From: Polyodon spathula | Lineage: Eukaryota; Chordata; Actinopteri; Acipenseriformes; Polyodontidae | Assembly (NCBI RefSeq): GCF_017654505.1 | Contig: NC_054547.1 | Coordinates: forward strand, 27,859,475-27,923,474 | DNA: 64,000 nucleotides | Direction of reading: 5' to 3' | Shown here: positions 26,721-41,335 of the stretch, piece by piece | Layout of the letters: every line of letters begins with the position of its first letter | Numbering within the stretch: position 1 is the stretch's first letter | Translations under genes and position numbers: made by a program | The notes under the pieces: model-generated | Told to the model about the DNA's origin: nothing | Databases searched by the model: none | Seen by the model: the letters and a program-made list of their open reading frames with translations, nothing else

Positions 26721-27599
26721 AGCTAAGTAAATTGTTTATACCTAAAATGCAAATCATTTGGGTATTGATAATGTTCCAAGCATTTTTTTCTATTTTGAGC
26801 AAATGCTGTACACATGCACAACATATCTAGACATTATTCAGAGGCGGTTGAACTGCAACCATGGAATTTTCAAAAATCAACAAGTTTACTGTGTTTGCTT
26901 TTGCCAGAAACGTCCTGTAATAAATTATTTTTTTAATAATTTAAAAATGTATTGTGGATTAACTTTTATTTATATATTTTGTATTCTATCATATCAAGAC
27001 TTTATTTGCACATGTGCTTTTAGATTATTACTAATTTTATTATGTTGTTTCAGCTGTAGCCTACATATGTTAGAAAAAAAAGGAATGTAACATTACTGCA
27101 AGCATAGTTGTGCCAAAATAGTCTGGTTTTACTTTTAGTATAAATAAGGTGCTTAGAATAGAAAATTCAGGTTGGAAGCTACCAGCTGTTTTATTCTGTG
27201 GAATAATATTGGAGTTTTATATAAAGAAAATTCAAAAGTACCTGAAAAAATGATCGTCAGTCCTCTGATATTTAAAAAAAAAAAAAAAAAAAATTAATTG
27301 AATTTATGTATTCATTTATTTAGTTATTCTCGCAAATCTGTTACCCCTTCACCCACTCATCACAATGAAATGACACATGGTTGAGGTGAAACCTTTAGTT
27401 TTGTAACTTATTTCTAATTTATCATTAACTCCTGAATAATACTACGTACTTTTTTTTTTCGTTTTGAGTGATTTTTTTTGTTTTGTTTGTTTGTTTTTGT
27501 TTTTACTCATGTTATTATAACATGACTCTCTCTACTCTAGTTAGTAAGAACAGAAAATGTGATGGTGAATTAGTGGACCAATAAATACTTTTCATTTTA

Positions 27600-28140
27600 C
27601 CAGCTGCACCAAACGCAAAGCCACTGTGTTTATTGTGCAGTTAATGTGTGCCAGTAGTTAAGGAATACAATGTGAAAAGACATTTTGAAACCAAACAGGG
27701 AACATTTGGAAATACGCATTCAGAGGGCTGAGCAGTTAGAAGCACAAAAGTAGGTGTGCTGATCTCTTCAGTTATATTATTAATATGTTGCATACATTTT
27801 AAAATCTTTGTAATGATACTCTTGTTAAATGCTCACACTTGTATTATTAAAGTACTATTCATATGGTAAAATTTGTAAATCTTGTTCAATATGTGAACAT
27901 TAAGTTATTGCTTAAAATGTGCAGAGTTAAATACACTGGCCTGCCTACTCGTAACTTTTTTCCAGTCTGGCCCCCTTCAATTTAAAAAACTAGTGGAAGA
28001 GCCCTGCTCTAACTAAGGCAACTCTGTCTGTCTAGGGTATACGACAAACACATGCAAGCAGTTTTACAGCAAGTACAGCATAAACCAGTCTGCGTTGTTG
28101 CAGATGAAACTACAGATGGGAGAGATGTGTCCTGAACATT
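27600..28140 (+). pseudogene. Second hAT relic (BED-finger and catalytic fragments)
   Basis: On the + strand, KPLCLLCSVNVCQ (about 27617-27655) resembles the first half of a BED-type zinc finger. VYDKHMQAVLQQVQHK followed by VCVVADETTDGRDVS (about 28035-28130) matches the first catalytic motif of ZBED-like hAT transposases. The DNA between them is largely replaced. It includes, near 27955-28012, a complemented end-like sequence (gcagggctcttccactag) of another hAT-type MITE. The relic is too broken to define ends. Confidence 0.65.
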
Positions 28141-31100
28141 GTATTTAATTTGTAATTTTATGAAAATTGTATATTTTTGTAATACTGCCCCTCGTTTGAC
28201 TAGTCTGTGTATATTGTAATGCCAGCAATAAGCTGTTTTTTCAAAACACCTTTATTTGTTGACTGACCTACAGTACCTTGTTACTAGTGGACTGCTTTAA
28301 GAAAGATTTTATCTCAGGGACTTAAATTAAAAATAAATAAATAAATAAATAAATACTGTGAAAGTGTTAATGTTCAAGTTACGTGGTTAATTCTTAATAA
28401 ATTGGTAAAAATGGGAAACAAAAACGGAATTTCCAGAATGGAAAATCAGGATCCCTACATTCGTTTACAGGGCAGGCCTTAACCCTGCCACACCATAATG
28501 AGTTTTTAATATTTTTTCTTTAAATTTGCCTTTTAGGAGACTCTTGAGCTTCCTCTCTGCTTTCCTCAGATTTCAAGCCCTAGGACTGTCCTCATTGTGT
28601 TGTAGTCACTTGACCAGTATGAACTTTCATCTCGGCTAGCAAAGTAGAACAGTCATATTATCATAGTTTGAACAGAATGAGGATGGTTCAGTCTGGGCAC
28701 CTAGGATTCTCCAGCCACGCTCACAGCAATCTTAAAACCATTTAAGAGGCATATTTAAACACAGAGACACTACATGATTAAAAACACCTTGAAATAGTAA
28801 GGAAAATGTGAACTTCACTCTTGTAAAATGGGGTCTAAAACCCACTGATAAGACATGGCTAATGTAAACAATGACGGTGGGGAGACAAGGAGGCGGAGGG
28901 AGACCAATAAAAACATGTTCACGATTGCGGGGAAGTACATTAGAAGATATAATTGTGGAGATTAATTCTGTTTATCACACGTCCATTGCAGAAAGCAGTT
29001 TGGGAAGACAGTGCCATTTTTTCATCTTGACAACTCTGTAATGATTCCACAATGACCTGGAGTCTTTGTGACCAGGAGGCTGATCATAGCTTTGCTGTAT
29101 GTGAGCTTGACTCGCTCCACTTAGCACAGGAAATTGAACACTGCAGTGGCCCTTGTCCTCAGTAAAATCTTATGCTTTCTTTTCGTGTCATTTAGAATTC
29201 AACCTATATCAATTATTCAAGCTGTTATAGCAGGACTCTGCTGATCCATTTGTCAATTGGTTGCAATTAACTGCTAGAGGTCATAAACTGCTCCCCATCC
29301 ATTCAGATGGTGCGAAAGCAATCATTGCCTCTGTGGCTGTAAAAAATCGCTGGGAACTAAACTGCCCTTTTGGTGATGTAAACAGCTGAAAATGGCAGGC
29401 TATTCTGCTATTGGAGACCATTGCTTTTAGCGCTTTCCTGCCGTGATAGATGCCTTCAGCTTTAACTTTGTTTAAATTAGGAAATGGCTCAGGCTCACAT
29501 TCTATTCAATTTATAATGCGTCATTAAAACTAGTTCCTATGCATTTCTAATGCATAATTGTATCTCTTATGCCATTCCTAAAGTACTTGAATATAGCAAA
29601 TGTTCCTGGAATCTTTTATGACTGTTAAAAGTGCTGTTTTATTAAAACTACACATAACCAGTTAGAGTAGACTGTCATCTACTGCATTTATGTTAAATAT
29701 TGCTTTTTATAGTGTAATCAATGTTTGTATCATGTGATTCCAGCAACTAGATCACAATTGGAGTGAGGACTTGTATAACACATTTGCTAGATCAGGACTT
29801 CACTGGCATCAAGCTTGCAATCTCTTAACCAGACGGTTGGTTTCCTCTTGTTGCCTAGCAACATGCTCAGTGTTTAAAGCTGCAGCTACTGTAGCCCAAT
29901 CTTCCAAGTATAGCAATTAGAAAGACTAAGCCAAAGGGGTTCAAGTCAATGTGCATGGCTGTAGGAGGGATGCCTGAAACCTGACAGTAGGACGCCAGTT
30001 CTAATAAGGCGTTACATGACGCTAGGGTTAACATATGGATTGTCCATTTTGAGATTGAGAAAGCTGATCTGTATTTACCCAGATTCCAAGAAGCCTATTG
30101 ATCACATTCCAGCTCAATGTTCAAAGTATCCCATCACCTCCTTATAATGGAACAGAATGCCCACATGCTATCACATTAATAAAGTGAAGTTGTTTTGTGA
30201 CATCTTGAGCGATTTCACAGCCTTTGTGGTTATCTTCGGAATCCTGGGCTAGATCATACAGCCTGAGAATAAGCATTTGACGTAACACATTTTATCCAAG
30301 TAAATGCACTGTGTCACGGCTGATTTTTCTTTATTGTCAGAGCACCATCCAGATAAATTAATGCTTAGTTCCTGATCAGCAGTTTGGGGGGACAAGGCCA
30401 TGTGAAATATTGATAGGGCTACGTGTATTTGTGACCACTTGTCATTGGAAGATATGTCCCCTGGTGATTTGATTATAGATGCTACAGAGCTGTCAACCTG
30501 ATCTTCTGCCCCATTTGTCAAGGAGGGGGTGAGGGTATTAAATCTGTATAAGAACTGTCACCGATTTAACTCAGCCGTATGTTACAGCTTAGAATTTGAT
30601 CATTTGCTAATTAACACATCATCAAAGAACATTGGCTAGCTACAGTAATGCACAAACTAACTAATCCCCTTAGCTGCTACACAAATTAGCTAGCGACGAA
30701 AGTCTGAAATCGGTAGACTGAAGGACACAATTGCGTTTTACATCATTTTGGATAATAGAAGAAGGATCCAGTAGTTTGCACATTTGAGATGATGTTTGTC
30801 AACTGCAAATTTATTCCCGATGGGACTAATAAATTAGTTTTTCATTCTAAAAAAACAGGCAGCCCCCCCGCCCTCCTTCCCTACAGTTACTGATTTCAAT
30901 TGGAATTTAGAGATATATACAGTAGCTTAACATCTCTCAGCACATTTATATTTGTTAACAAATAATTAGCTCGTTGCTGGTCTGCAGTGTGAAACTAAGT
31001 ACTAGGAGCAGGAGATTTAATCTTCTAATGAGAATCCAGCAAGTTCCACTATTTATTTTTGTCCCCTGTTCTGGTCATTCCTTGGCATAAACTCCCGAGA

Positions 31101-31267
31101 TTATGTATCTAGGTCATAGTGGTTGTGAACTACTGAAGAATATGTCTGTAGAGCTGCTTGCTCAGTTTCAGGAACCACACTGAATTAGTTCTTGACAGGC
31201 ACTTGATTGAGCTTTTGAAGGCTGTAGCTTGGGATGGTGTACAGATTAATTGTGCATCAGTGAATTG
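28141..31267 (+). other. Low-repeat intron sequence, possible conserved non-coding DNA
   Basis: Apart from an (AAAT)n stretch at 28329-28356, I recognise no mobile element. The part around 29200-29600 has many ATTA/TAAT words, low CpG and mixed composition, as in vertebrate conserved non-coding elements; conservation itself cannot be seen from one sequence. Confidence 0.4.
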
Positions 31268-31413
31268 TTATACCACCTTTACATGATACATCATATTGTA
31301 ATAGAGATATGTATCATGTTGTGATACAAGACCAGAATCACTGCATAACTAACTAAATGATTCTTCATTGAAGAATAATGGTGTTTTATAGTTTTGGTAT
31401 ACATACTCACGTT
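31268..31413 (+). mobile_element. Small interspersed DNA repeat (ATGTATCAT family), partial copy
   Basis: The segment shares attgtaatagag, tatgtatc, gatacaagacca and a following catacatactc with 41010-41165, in the same order. The words are typical of the short hAT-like MITEs that carry repeated GTATC/GATAC motifs, but the class is inferred. Confidence 0.6.
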
Positions 31414-32235
31414 ATTTTTTTGTCTGTTTATAGCAAAATAAAATACCATTTGATCTTTTCATGCATCTTAGAAGGTGTCCATCAGGCTGTAGGTTACGAT
31501 ATCCTCCTTTTTTTTGGTTTATTTTAATTGTTCTTGCATTTGAATAGTAGTGTTCTCGATGCAACAAGTTACAGTTTATTACCTGTCCGATATTCAATTA
31601 GGAAATTGTTTTCTGATTGCATTGCTAATACTTCAAGCTGTAATGTTCATGGGATCCATACATGGCTTTAAATAGCAATATTACAATCAAGCACTCCCCA
31701 GCAACACTATGGAAATGGGGAGTTTTTACAATATCATTTCTACCCTATCAAGTTGTTCTATACTTATTAAAACAAATGACTACCCAAATGTGTTATAAAC
31801 ATACATTTTTAAGATTTTGTACAATAATCCAGAATACGTGAAGTTTATTAAGACCCAGATTTAAAACCCCAGGGGGATATAATGGCTTACAGATGTGGCC
31901 AAAGATTTTCCATCAAACTATAGAGTTAATATCTAAATTCATAGTTAGCACTGTATTATGCCACATTCTCATATGCACCATCATTTCACTGACAGTATAA
32001 TGTATTTTGTAGTCCTCATTTTGTCCTATATCTTTTGGGTTCTGCAATCAGAAACCTGTCTCTCATGTCTTTGTATTGGATGCTCATTAGATAACATCAC
32101 CCATTGGTGCGTGTTGGAGTGCTTGAGTTTGGCCAGCATGCAGTCCTAACTGGGGCTATCAAAATCCCAATTTTAAATGTACTTGATCTCGATCTGCTGC
32201 TGATGGAAATTAACAAGTGTCATTTTTCAAATCAT

Positions 32236-33172
32236 ATGAACATAAGAACATAAAGTTTACAAACGAGAGGAGGCCATTTGGCCCATCTTGCTCGTTTGGT
32301 TATTAGTAGCTTATTGATCCCAGAATCTCATCAAGCAGCTTCTTGAAGGATCCCAGGGTGTCAGCTTCAACAACATTACTGGGGAGTTGATTCCAGACCC
32401 TCACGATTCTCTGTGTAAAAAAGTGCCTCCTATTTTCTGTTCTGAATGACCCTTTGTCTAATCTCCTTTTGTGACCCCTGGTCCTTGTTTCTTTTTTCAG
32501 GTTGAAAAAGTCCCTTGGGTCGACATTGTCAATACCTTTTAAAATTTCCAATTATTGAATCAGATCGCCATGTAGTCTTCTTTGTTCAAGACTGAACAGA
32601 GTCAATTCTTTTACCCTGTCTGCCTATGACATGCCTTTTAAGCCCAGAATATTTCTGATCGCTCTTCTTTGCAGTCTTTCTAGAGCAGCAATATCTTTTT
32701 TTATAGCGAGGTGACCAGAACTGAACACAATATTCAAGATGAGGTCTTACTAATGCATTGTACAGTTTTAACATTACTTCCCTTGATTTAAATTCAACAC
32801 TTTTCACAATGTATCTGAGCATCTTGTTGGCCTTTTTTATAGCTTCCCTATTGTCTAGATGAAGATATTTCTGAGTCAACAGAAACTCCTCGGTCTTTTT
32901 CATAGATTCCTTCTCCAATTTCAGTATCTCCCATATGATATTTATAATGCACATTTTTATTTACTACGTGCAGTACCTTACACTTCTCTATTAAATGTCA
33001 TTTGCCATGTCTACCCAGTTCTGAATCTTGTCCAGATCATTTTGAATGACCTTTGCTGCTGCAACAGTGTTTGCCACTCCTCCTATTTTTGTGTCGTCTG
33101 CAAATTTAACAAGTTTGCTTACTATACCAGAATCTAAATCATTAATCGCTTTCATGCCAGTCCCAGTGGCGG
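32236..33172 (-). mobile_element. CR1-like LINE, 5'-truncated 3' part
   Basis: On the minus strand the element starts within the reverse transcriptase at INDLDSGIVSKLVKFADDTK and runs through the C-terminus to the 3' end, rich in acataag words (32236-32260). 5' truncation and orientation opposite to TNIK are usual for intronic LINEs. A shorter copy of the same 3' end is at 20329-20490. Confidence 0.9.
32303..33172 (-). pseudogene. CR1-like reverse transcriptase C-terminal pseudogene
   Basis: The translated order is KFADDTKIGG (motif C, codons at about 33093-33115), AAAKVIQNDLDKIQNWVD, ANKMLRYIVKSVEFKSREVM, LYNALVRPHLEYCVQFWSP (32690-32790), a frame change, then DPRDFFNLKKETRTRGHKRR and FFTQRIVRVWNQLPSNVVEA, ending LLDEILGSISY at 32303. 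These are the palm end, thumb and the conserved C-terminal FTxRVVxxWNxLPxxVV motif of CR1-group LINEs. A stop after ANDI and frameshifts between blocks show it is inactive. Confidence 0.9.
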
Positions 33173-36100
33173 ATGGAAACTTGCCACAAGTAAAATCTTT
33201 ACGAGTTAAGTGTGGGTTAATGGGTATTTTTTAATAAAGACAACAAAAACTCATCATCCCTGCAATGGTACTGGCTTTTTGTCCATTCATTCTGTATGGA
33301 ATTTTGTATACATGTTTGAGATTCTTTCCCTTAGATAAATATAATGGCAGCTTCTTTCCTCCGTCTCAACAAGCTTTGACATGTTGCAGTTATACCTCTT
33401 TAGCCAACCATAACAAAGACACCGCTGACAGTGAACTGCTCTTAGATGAGCTGTTTGTGTGTTTTGTTGTACAGTACATTGGAAGCTTGTCACCAGGTTT
33501 CTGAAGAACAGCAGTACCTGACCTTGTCGATTTTCAAGGAAATTCTCAGACTGCTTTTAAAGTAGCTCTAAAGCTTGGCTATGTTTCGACATGTTATATG
33601 TACAGTAGAGTGTGTTCACAGTCAATGTAATACTGAAACCTAAAAGCTATTGCGGTGAACAGGTACCCTGGCTGCTCGCACTCCCTGTTACAAAGAGTAT
33701 TGAATTGTCTTGACTGAATATCTTGTGTACGTGCACCGCTGTCACAAAACAAATAGGCTATTTCTTAAGAGCCCTGCTAAAGTCCAAGCTTATCATGACA
33801 GTCTGTTATCTTTTTACAGTATTGCACTTCATGTCTGAGGAATGGAAGGAAAACAGTTCTGCCATCCATTATGAAGCAAAAATTTCCAGGCAGCAGGAGC
33901 TGCAACAAGAACAAAATAACAAGCGTGCTAGGCGTCCACCCCTGTTACAAGCACTAAAGTAGAGAATCGTTTGATGTAAAGTTGTATTATTGATTCCCTA
34001 GTATATTTTCTACGGTGGTGTTGGTAAACTTGTAGATGACAAAATAGGCAAAACCTGCTGTCCCTGCAGTGCAATGGAAACTGCTGGTAAATTAAGCTCT
34101 GACCCTCCAAGCTCCTAGGGAGCCTGTGGTTTCATTGAGCTTATCATCAGCCGTGTTTGGCTTGAATCTCATCTGATAGGGCAGCACTTTTCTGGCCTTA
34201 TCAGCTCCTCTTATGAGTTGAGTTTATTATTGTCTGCGATTTTACTGTGCAAAGCATTTGAACTGAAATCAAGTTGTGATATGCAATGGTCATTTCCTCC
34301 TTCTGTCGTTGTGCTTTGACAGAAGGGCTTGTCTCTGTTTCTGATTTTTTTTTTTTTTTCTTCTCCTCAGCAAAGACAGGTGGCGGAGGTGTGGTAATGA
34401 AAATGGGCAGTGAGATATATGATCATTGAGACCTAACAGTTTGTGACTGCTACTGTGCATCTTCATGGGAGCAAAGCATCTGGTGGCTCTTCAGTCTCAA
34501 GTGGAGTTTTAGACCATTGAAAGCGTTAGTGTTTAGCTTTTAGAAGTCTCGTTGTTACACGTTTACAGTGATTTCACGAGAGTCATTTCAAATGTGTTAA
34601 ATAAAAATAGAGCATTGTAGTGTCTTCCTACTGTATACTTTTAAAATAAGAGTTGCTTTATGACGAACGCAAAACAATGAATAGTTTTCTTAAAACATAT
34701 ACATTGAAAAAGCCTCTACCGGATAAACACATTTGCAGCAATAAATGCATATAATAGATATGTTGATAAAAGCAAACTTGAAATCGGAAAAACGGGAGTG
34801 TGGTTAAAACCGATCTCTCCTGCATGACAGATGCTACTGTATATTTGTTTCTGTTGCCACCAATATAACAGTTAAAACCTCTGTCAAATGAATACTCTGA
34901 CCGTGCTTATTTCCAGACTTCTCCCACCTGGCTCTCTCTCATCCTCCCTGCCCCCAGGGCCTCTCCCCTGGGCAATACTGGCTGCTTTCCAGATCAGTGT
35001 TGTGCATGTCTTTGTGCATTTTCTTTATTGTGCAGCATCCAGCCTGTAGCCAGGTTTAAAAGACACAATGCTAGCTAGTTTTAGGTTTTACTGTACATTT
35101 TGTATTAGAAAAATATGCTTTTACCAAGCTCACAAATGTACGTTTTCAAATAGTCGAATTACAATAAAACTAAACTTCTTGTGCCTCAGTCTGGGTGATT
35201 TTATATTACAATGCCGTTGTGTCTACACACGTCTCAGCCAAGTCTTGTATTTGCTCTCTTTTACAGCCATTGTGATTGTTTGGTGGCATTTCACGGTCTC
35301 CACATCTGTAACCAACAGTGTGCTATAGCTACACCATTTCAAATTAAAAGTGCACTAAAGGCTAGTGCAGTCTTGCAAGACTGTCTAGGCTTTTAGTATT
35401 TGTTATGATTGGTAACCAAAGAATAACTGTCTTATAATTACACAGAAACTAGAGGCAATATGTTCCACAGAATACCATGTATGCAATTTAAGCTTCTGCA
35501 CAGTGACCAAAGATTATAATAAATGCGAATAAATAAATGCAACAGACTGACATTTTTTAGGTTTGTTCACTGTTGTAGTGTACAAGATGCTTAAGGTACA
35601 TTACCTGTTATTAATAGTGTTTTACCTGACAGATGTCTGGAGCCTTTAATTGTTTTGATGAATGTATAGTACTGTCATTAGATTTAGGGTTTTGAGGAAG
35701 GTGTCCCTGGAATTCATTATGCCTTCCCAGGACACTAAATGCCAGTACCATAAATTGAGCACAAGTTGGATAAATAAAGATACAATATTACTACAATAGA
35801 TACACGATATTAATTGGTTGTCAGTGCTATAGTAGAAATATTATTACTGCTTCCTATTGGATGAATGTACAATGTCTAAAGAGTTTAAATTTAACAACCC
35901 CCTTCCTGTTCGGAGGTCCCATCATTTTGTACGTCTAAGGTGGCAGCCTTAACTAGACTGTTAGGGTTCAATGTGAGGGCCTGCTGCTCATGAATGATAC
36001 AAATCATCACAGGAACACATTGGATAAGGAGTTGAGTGGATTAGAGAATTCAAAAGCCGTTTTGTCCACATTGTATTATAGTAGCTCCACCGACGAGATG

Positions 36101-37663
36101 TATATGGTTGAAAGCCATTTTTCTTTGAATGTAAGGTTCTGCCTTGAAGTACAGTTAGTTGAATCACCATTAAAGATGCTGTACAATGCAATAGCCTGGT
36201 CATGTAATCATGTGCTAAAGTATGTTGGTTTAGTTAGTGTAATTCTGCAATGGCTACAGTGTAGCACTGTTCTCCTACAAAACACTGGAGCCATTTAGAC
36301 ACAATTTAATTATTGGAGTCTGATAGATCATTCTGTAGAATATGAGTGTAGTATGGATTCCAAGCCAAAACCAACAACTGAAGAGAACAAAAAACAAAAC
36401 ACACATATTTTGTATTTGTAATTATTTGTTTGTCTACTAAAATCCTTCCAGAGGTGTTTTTCCTTATTTCCTTTATGAACTGATATTTTCAGTCACTTGG
36501 AATATATTTGAGTCTTTTAATGCAAGTCTGGTGACAGGAGGGTTAAACCAATGGGTTATTGATTTTACTCGCATGAATTTCAGACTGCAATTCATCAAGC
36601 TAAATAAAATGTGTACTAGGGCCAGCAGTAAACAGTATAGCAGTATGTCAAAGCCAGTGAGGTACAGTCCTAGACATGCAGAACTAACATAGCCACCAAT
36701 TAAATGTTTCCCGGTTGTAGCCAGCATATTCCCATTTCAAATCAATTGCTGCTAAGCAATGTATTAAAGATTTTTTGGACTCCCAGAAACTAATATTTAT
36801 CAGCGTAATCGAAATACGTGTGTGTGTTTTTCTAACTCGCATTAAGTAAAACTACACCAATTCCTGTGTCTGTGAAATTTGAACAAGTTGTTAGTGTTGT
36901 GATATCCTATTATTGGGGGTGGGGGGGGGGGGGGGGGTGCTGCAGGTTTAGAAACAGAGCTCTCTGAAGTACAGTACCATTTCCAAGAGTCCAATCAATT
37001 ATTTGTCTTTCAAAGCATTCAAGATATTGCCTTACTTCTTACTATACACAGATACTCTTCTGGTCTAATAATGTTTCAACATATGACCCGTTGGTGACAA
37101 TGGATGGTTATGCAATAGGGGTAGAAAAAAGTGCAGTGACATCATTAAAAATACCTTGGTGTTCTTGGGGGAACTCTTGTACCACTGTAGTTATCGTGGA
37201 CGTCTGGTCAGAAATGGCATCCCTTCAGCACTCTAAAACTCAAAATGGATACCTACTTGTGCTTTTAATATGTCATTTAATCTGTTTTTGTTTTCTTAAG
37301 TATTGTGGGGGGAAAAAAAAGGGGATTGAATTGTGTCCTTCTGCCAAAATATGGTACACTTTATGCTTTAAAAATTACACTCTTTTTCTATACTCACTAA
37401 TGGTATTTTGTTAGAATAAATACATTTAGCAAGGTTTACATGCATCTCGACAGCTAATTATTGATGGAACAGCAAAGTGTTTTCCTTGTAAAATATTGTC
37501 AGCTATACAGTAACCAATGGCACTGGAACATGTTTTTATTGTGGGGGTGCTGAAAGCCGTTGAACAAAACTGTAACCCCTGTATGTGATGGAAGCAGGTG
37601 CACAGCACTTCAATCCAGGGGGTGCTGCTGCACCGCTAGTTCCAGCAGCCCTGACAGTATTTA
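33173..37663 (+). other. Unassigned, low-repeat intron sequence
   Basis: No gene is recognised. A G-rich run (17 G after GGGGGT) is at 36915-36937. The part near 34110-34330 carries several GATA-type words (cttatcatc, ctgatagg, cttatcagc) and could be regulatory; this is an inference. Confidence 0.5.
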
Positions 37664-38110
37664 CAGTATTGTATACTGTATTGTATACAGTTTGGCAACA
37701 TTGTATTTGTGTCCATCTCCTTCAGGAGACTGGTCCCTATGACAATACTGAAAGGTCATTCTGGGACGGATGATTCATCCATTTTTGGTTTTTTTGAAAT
37801 GTCATAAAAAACGAATGTGCCAGCAATGTGAGCAATCAGGACCCTACTAAATCTTACTGATCAGAAATCAATCTCACTTTTGAAAGAGATCTGGGCAATC
37901 TTAACCAGTTCATAGCAGGGGCCTGTGATGAAGAACAGCAATGGCACAGCATGGGCTTCCTTGATGCCCACAGTGCTGGCACATGATTATTTTATGATAT
38001 TTAAAAAAACTAGAATGGCTAACTTAGTGCCCTAGAAAAACCTTTCAGTATTGCCTAGGGTCCAGAGATGGATACAAATATAACTTTGCCAAACTGTATA
38101 CAATACTGTA
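37664..38110 (+). mobile_element. Foldback element with arms of about 90 bp
   Basis: The left arm (37664-37765) contains attgtatacagtttggcaac, then tccatctcc and caatactgaaagg. The right arm (38029-38110) is the reverse complement with a few mismatches (cctttcagtattg, agatggata, gccaaactgtatacaatac). About 265 bases separate the arms. There is no coding capacity. Confidence 0.8.
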
Positions 38111-38293
38111 GGCATTGTACATAATTTAGCTTATAATAACATACATAGAAACCACATTTTGTTTTGCTGTCTGTTCTATCAATTATATTCTACCTTTAGT
38201 CAGTGCTAAATTTAGTTAATTGCTATTTTAAGGAGTGTGCCATATTAAAGTAGGACATTTGCTAATTTTGTTCTAGAAAAAGAGGTTTGTGAC

Positions 38294-38297
<4 letters not shown>

Positions 38298-38333
<36 letters not shown>

Positions 38334-38578
38334 TATTATTATTATTATATTATTCATTATTTAGCAGACGCCTTTATCCAAGGCAACTTACAGTGACTAA
38401 GGTGTGTGAACTATGCATCCGCTGCAGAGACACTTAAAACAAAATCTCACCTAAAAAACAGAGCACAAGGAGGTTAAGTGACTTGTTCAGGGTCGCACAG
38501 TGAGTCAGTGAATGAACTGGGATTTGAACCTCCTGGTTTTAAGCCCTTGTCTTTAACCACTGGGCCACACAGCCTCCT
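38298..38578 (-). mobile_element. tRNA-headed SINE with ATT microsatellite tail
   Basis: On the minus strand the head has an A box TGGCCCAGTGG (complement at 38557-38567) and a B box GGTTCAAATCC (complement at 38520-38530), spaced as in tRNA genes. The body has a MIR/CORE-like GACTCACTGTGCGACCCTG and CAAGTCACTTAACCTCC. The 3' end carries the widespread fish tail ttggataaaggcgtctgcta. The (ATT)n run at 38298-38357 is the expanded 3' tail. Confidence 0.88.
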
Positions 38579-40830
<2,252 letters not shown>

Positions 40831-40964
40831 TATATATAAATATTAAATAAAATCCAACGAAGTGTGTTCACCCACGAAGAAGTTATTTATTAATTTATTT
40901 TAGGTTGCTTCACACAACTGGGTGCTTCTTCAAAGGTGCCTTTGATATTGATTTGTAATGTATC

Positions 40965-40990
40965 GGGGGGGGGGGGGGGGGGGGGGGGGG
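40965..40990 (+). repeat. Poly(G) run, 26 bases
   Basis: An uninterrupted homopolymer just before the small DNA repeat at 41010. Its length is at risk of sequencing error. Confidence 0.9.
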
Positions 40991-41009
40991 ACTTGTCTGT
41001 CTATGGATG

Positions 41010-41335
41010 AATCGTGATACTTTATATGATATATTGTAATAGAGGTATGTATCGTTTGTATTATGATACAAGACCAAAAGCACATCAGTACTCAACTGTA
41101 GCTCATCAAGTGGTTCTTGAATGAAGAATGTGTGTTTTCTAGCCGATATGAATACATACTCTCCCGATCCCATAAAATTTGTGTCTCTTAACATAATAGT
41201 CCATCATTAATTGATCTTATTGCAGTGTGCAGCATACAAGTAGCCTCAGGATCATCACATGTATCATGATACACATTGTATCACGACCTGCATATCGTGA
41301 TATTATTGTGACAATAGTGTATTGTTACACCTATA
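41010..41335 (+). mobile_element. Small interspersed DNA repeat (ATGTATCAT family), longest copy
   Basis: It contains attgtaatagaggtatgtat and gatacaagacca, shared with the 31268 copy. It continues through several GTATCATGATAC-type palindromic words to acaatagtgtattgttacac, an end-like sequence. No coding capacity. The palindromic GTATC/GATAC content suggests a hAT-like MITE (inference). Confidence 0.6.
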
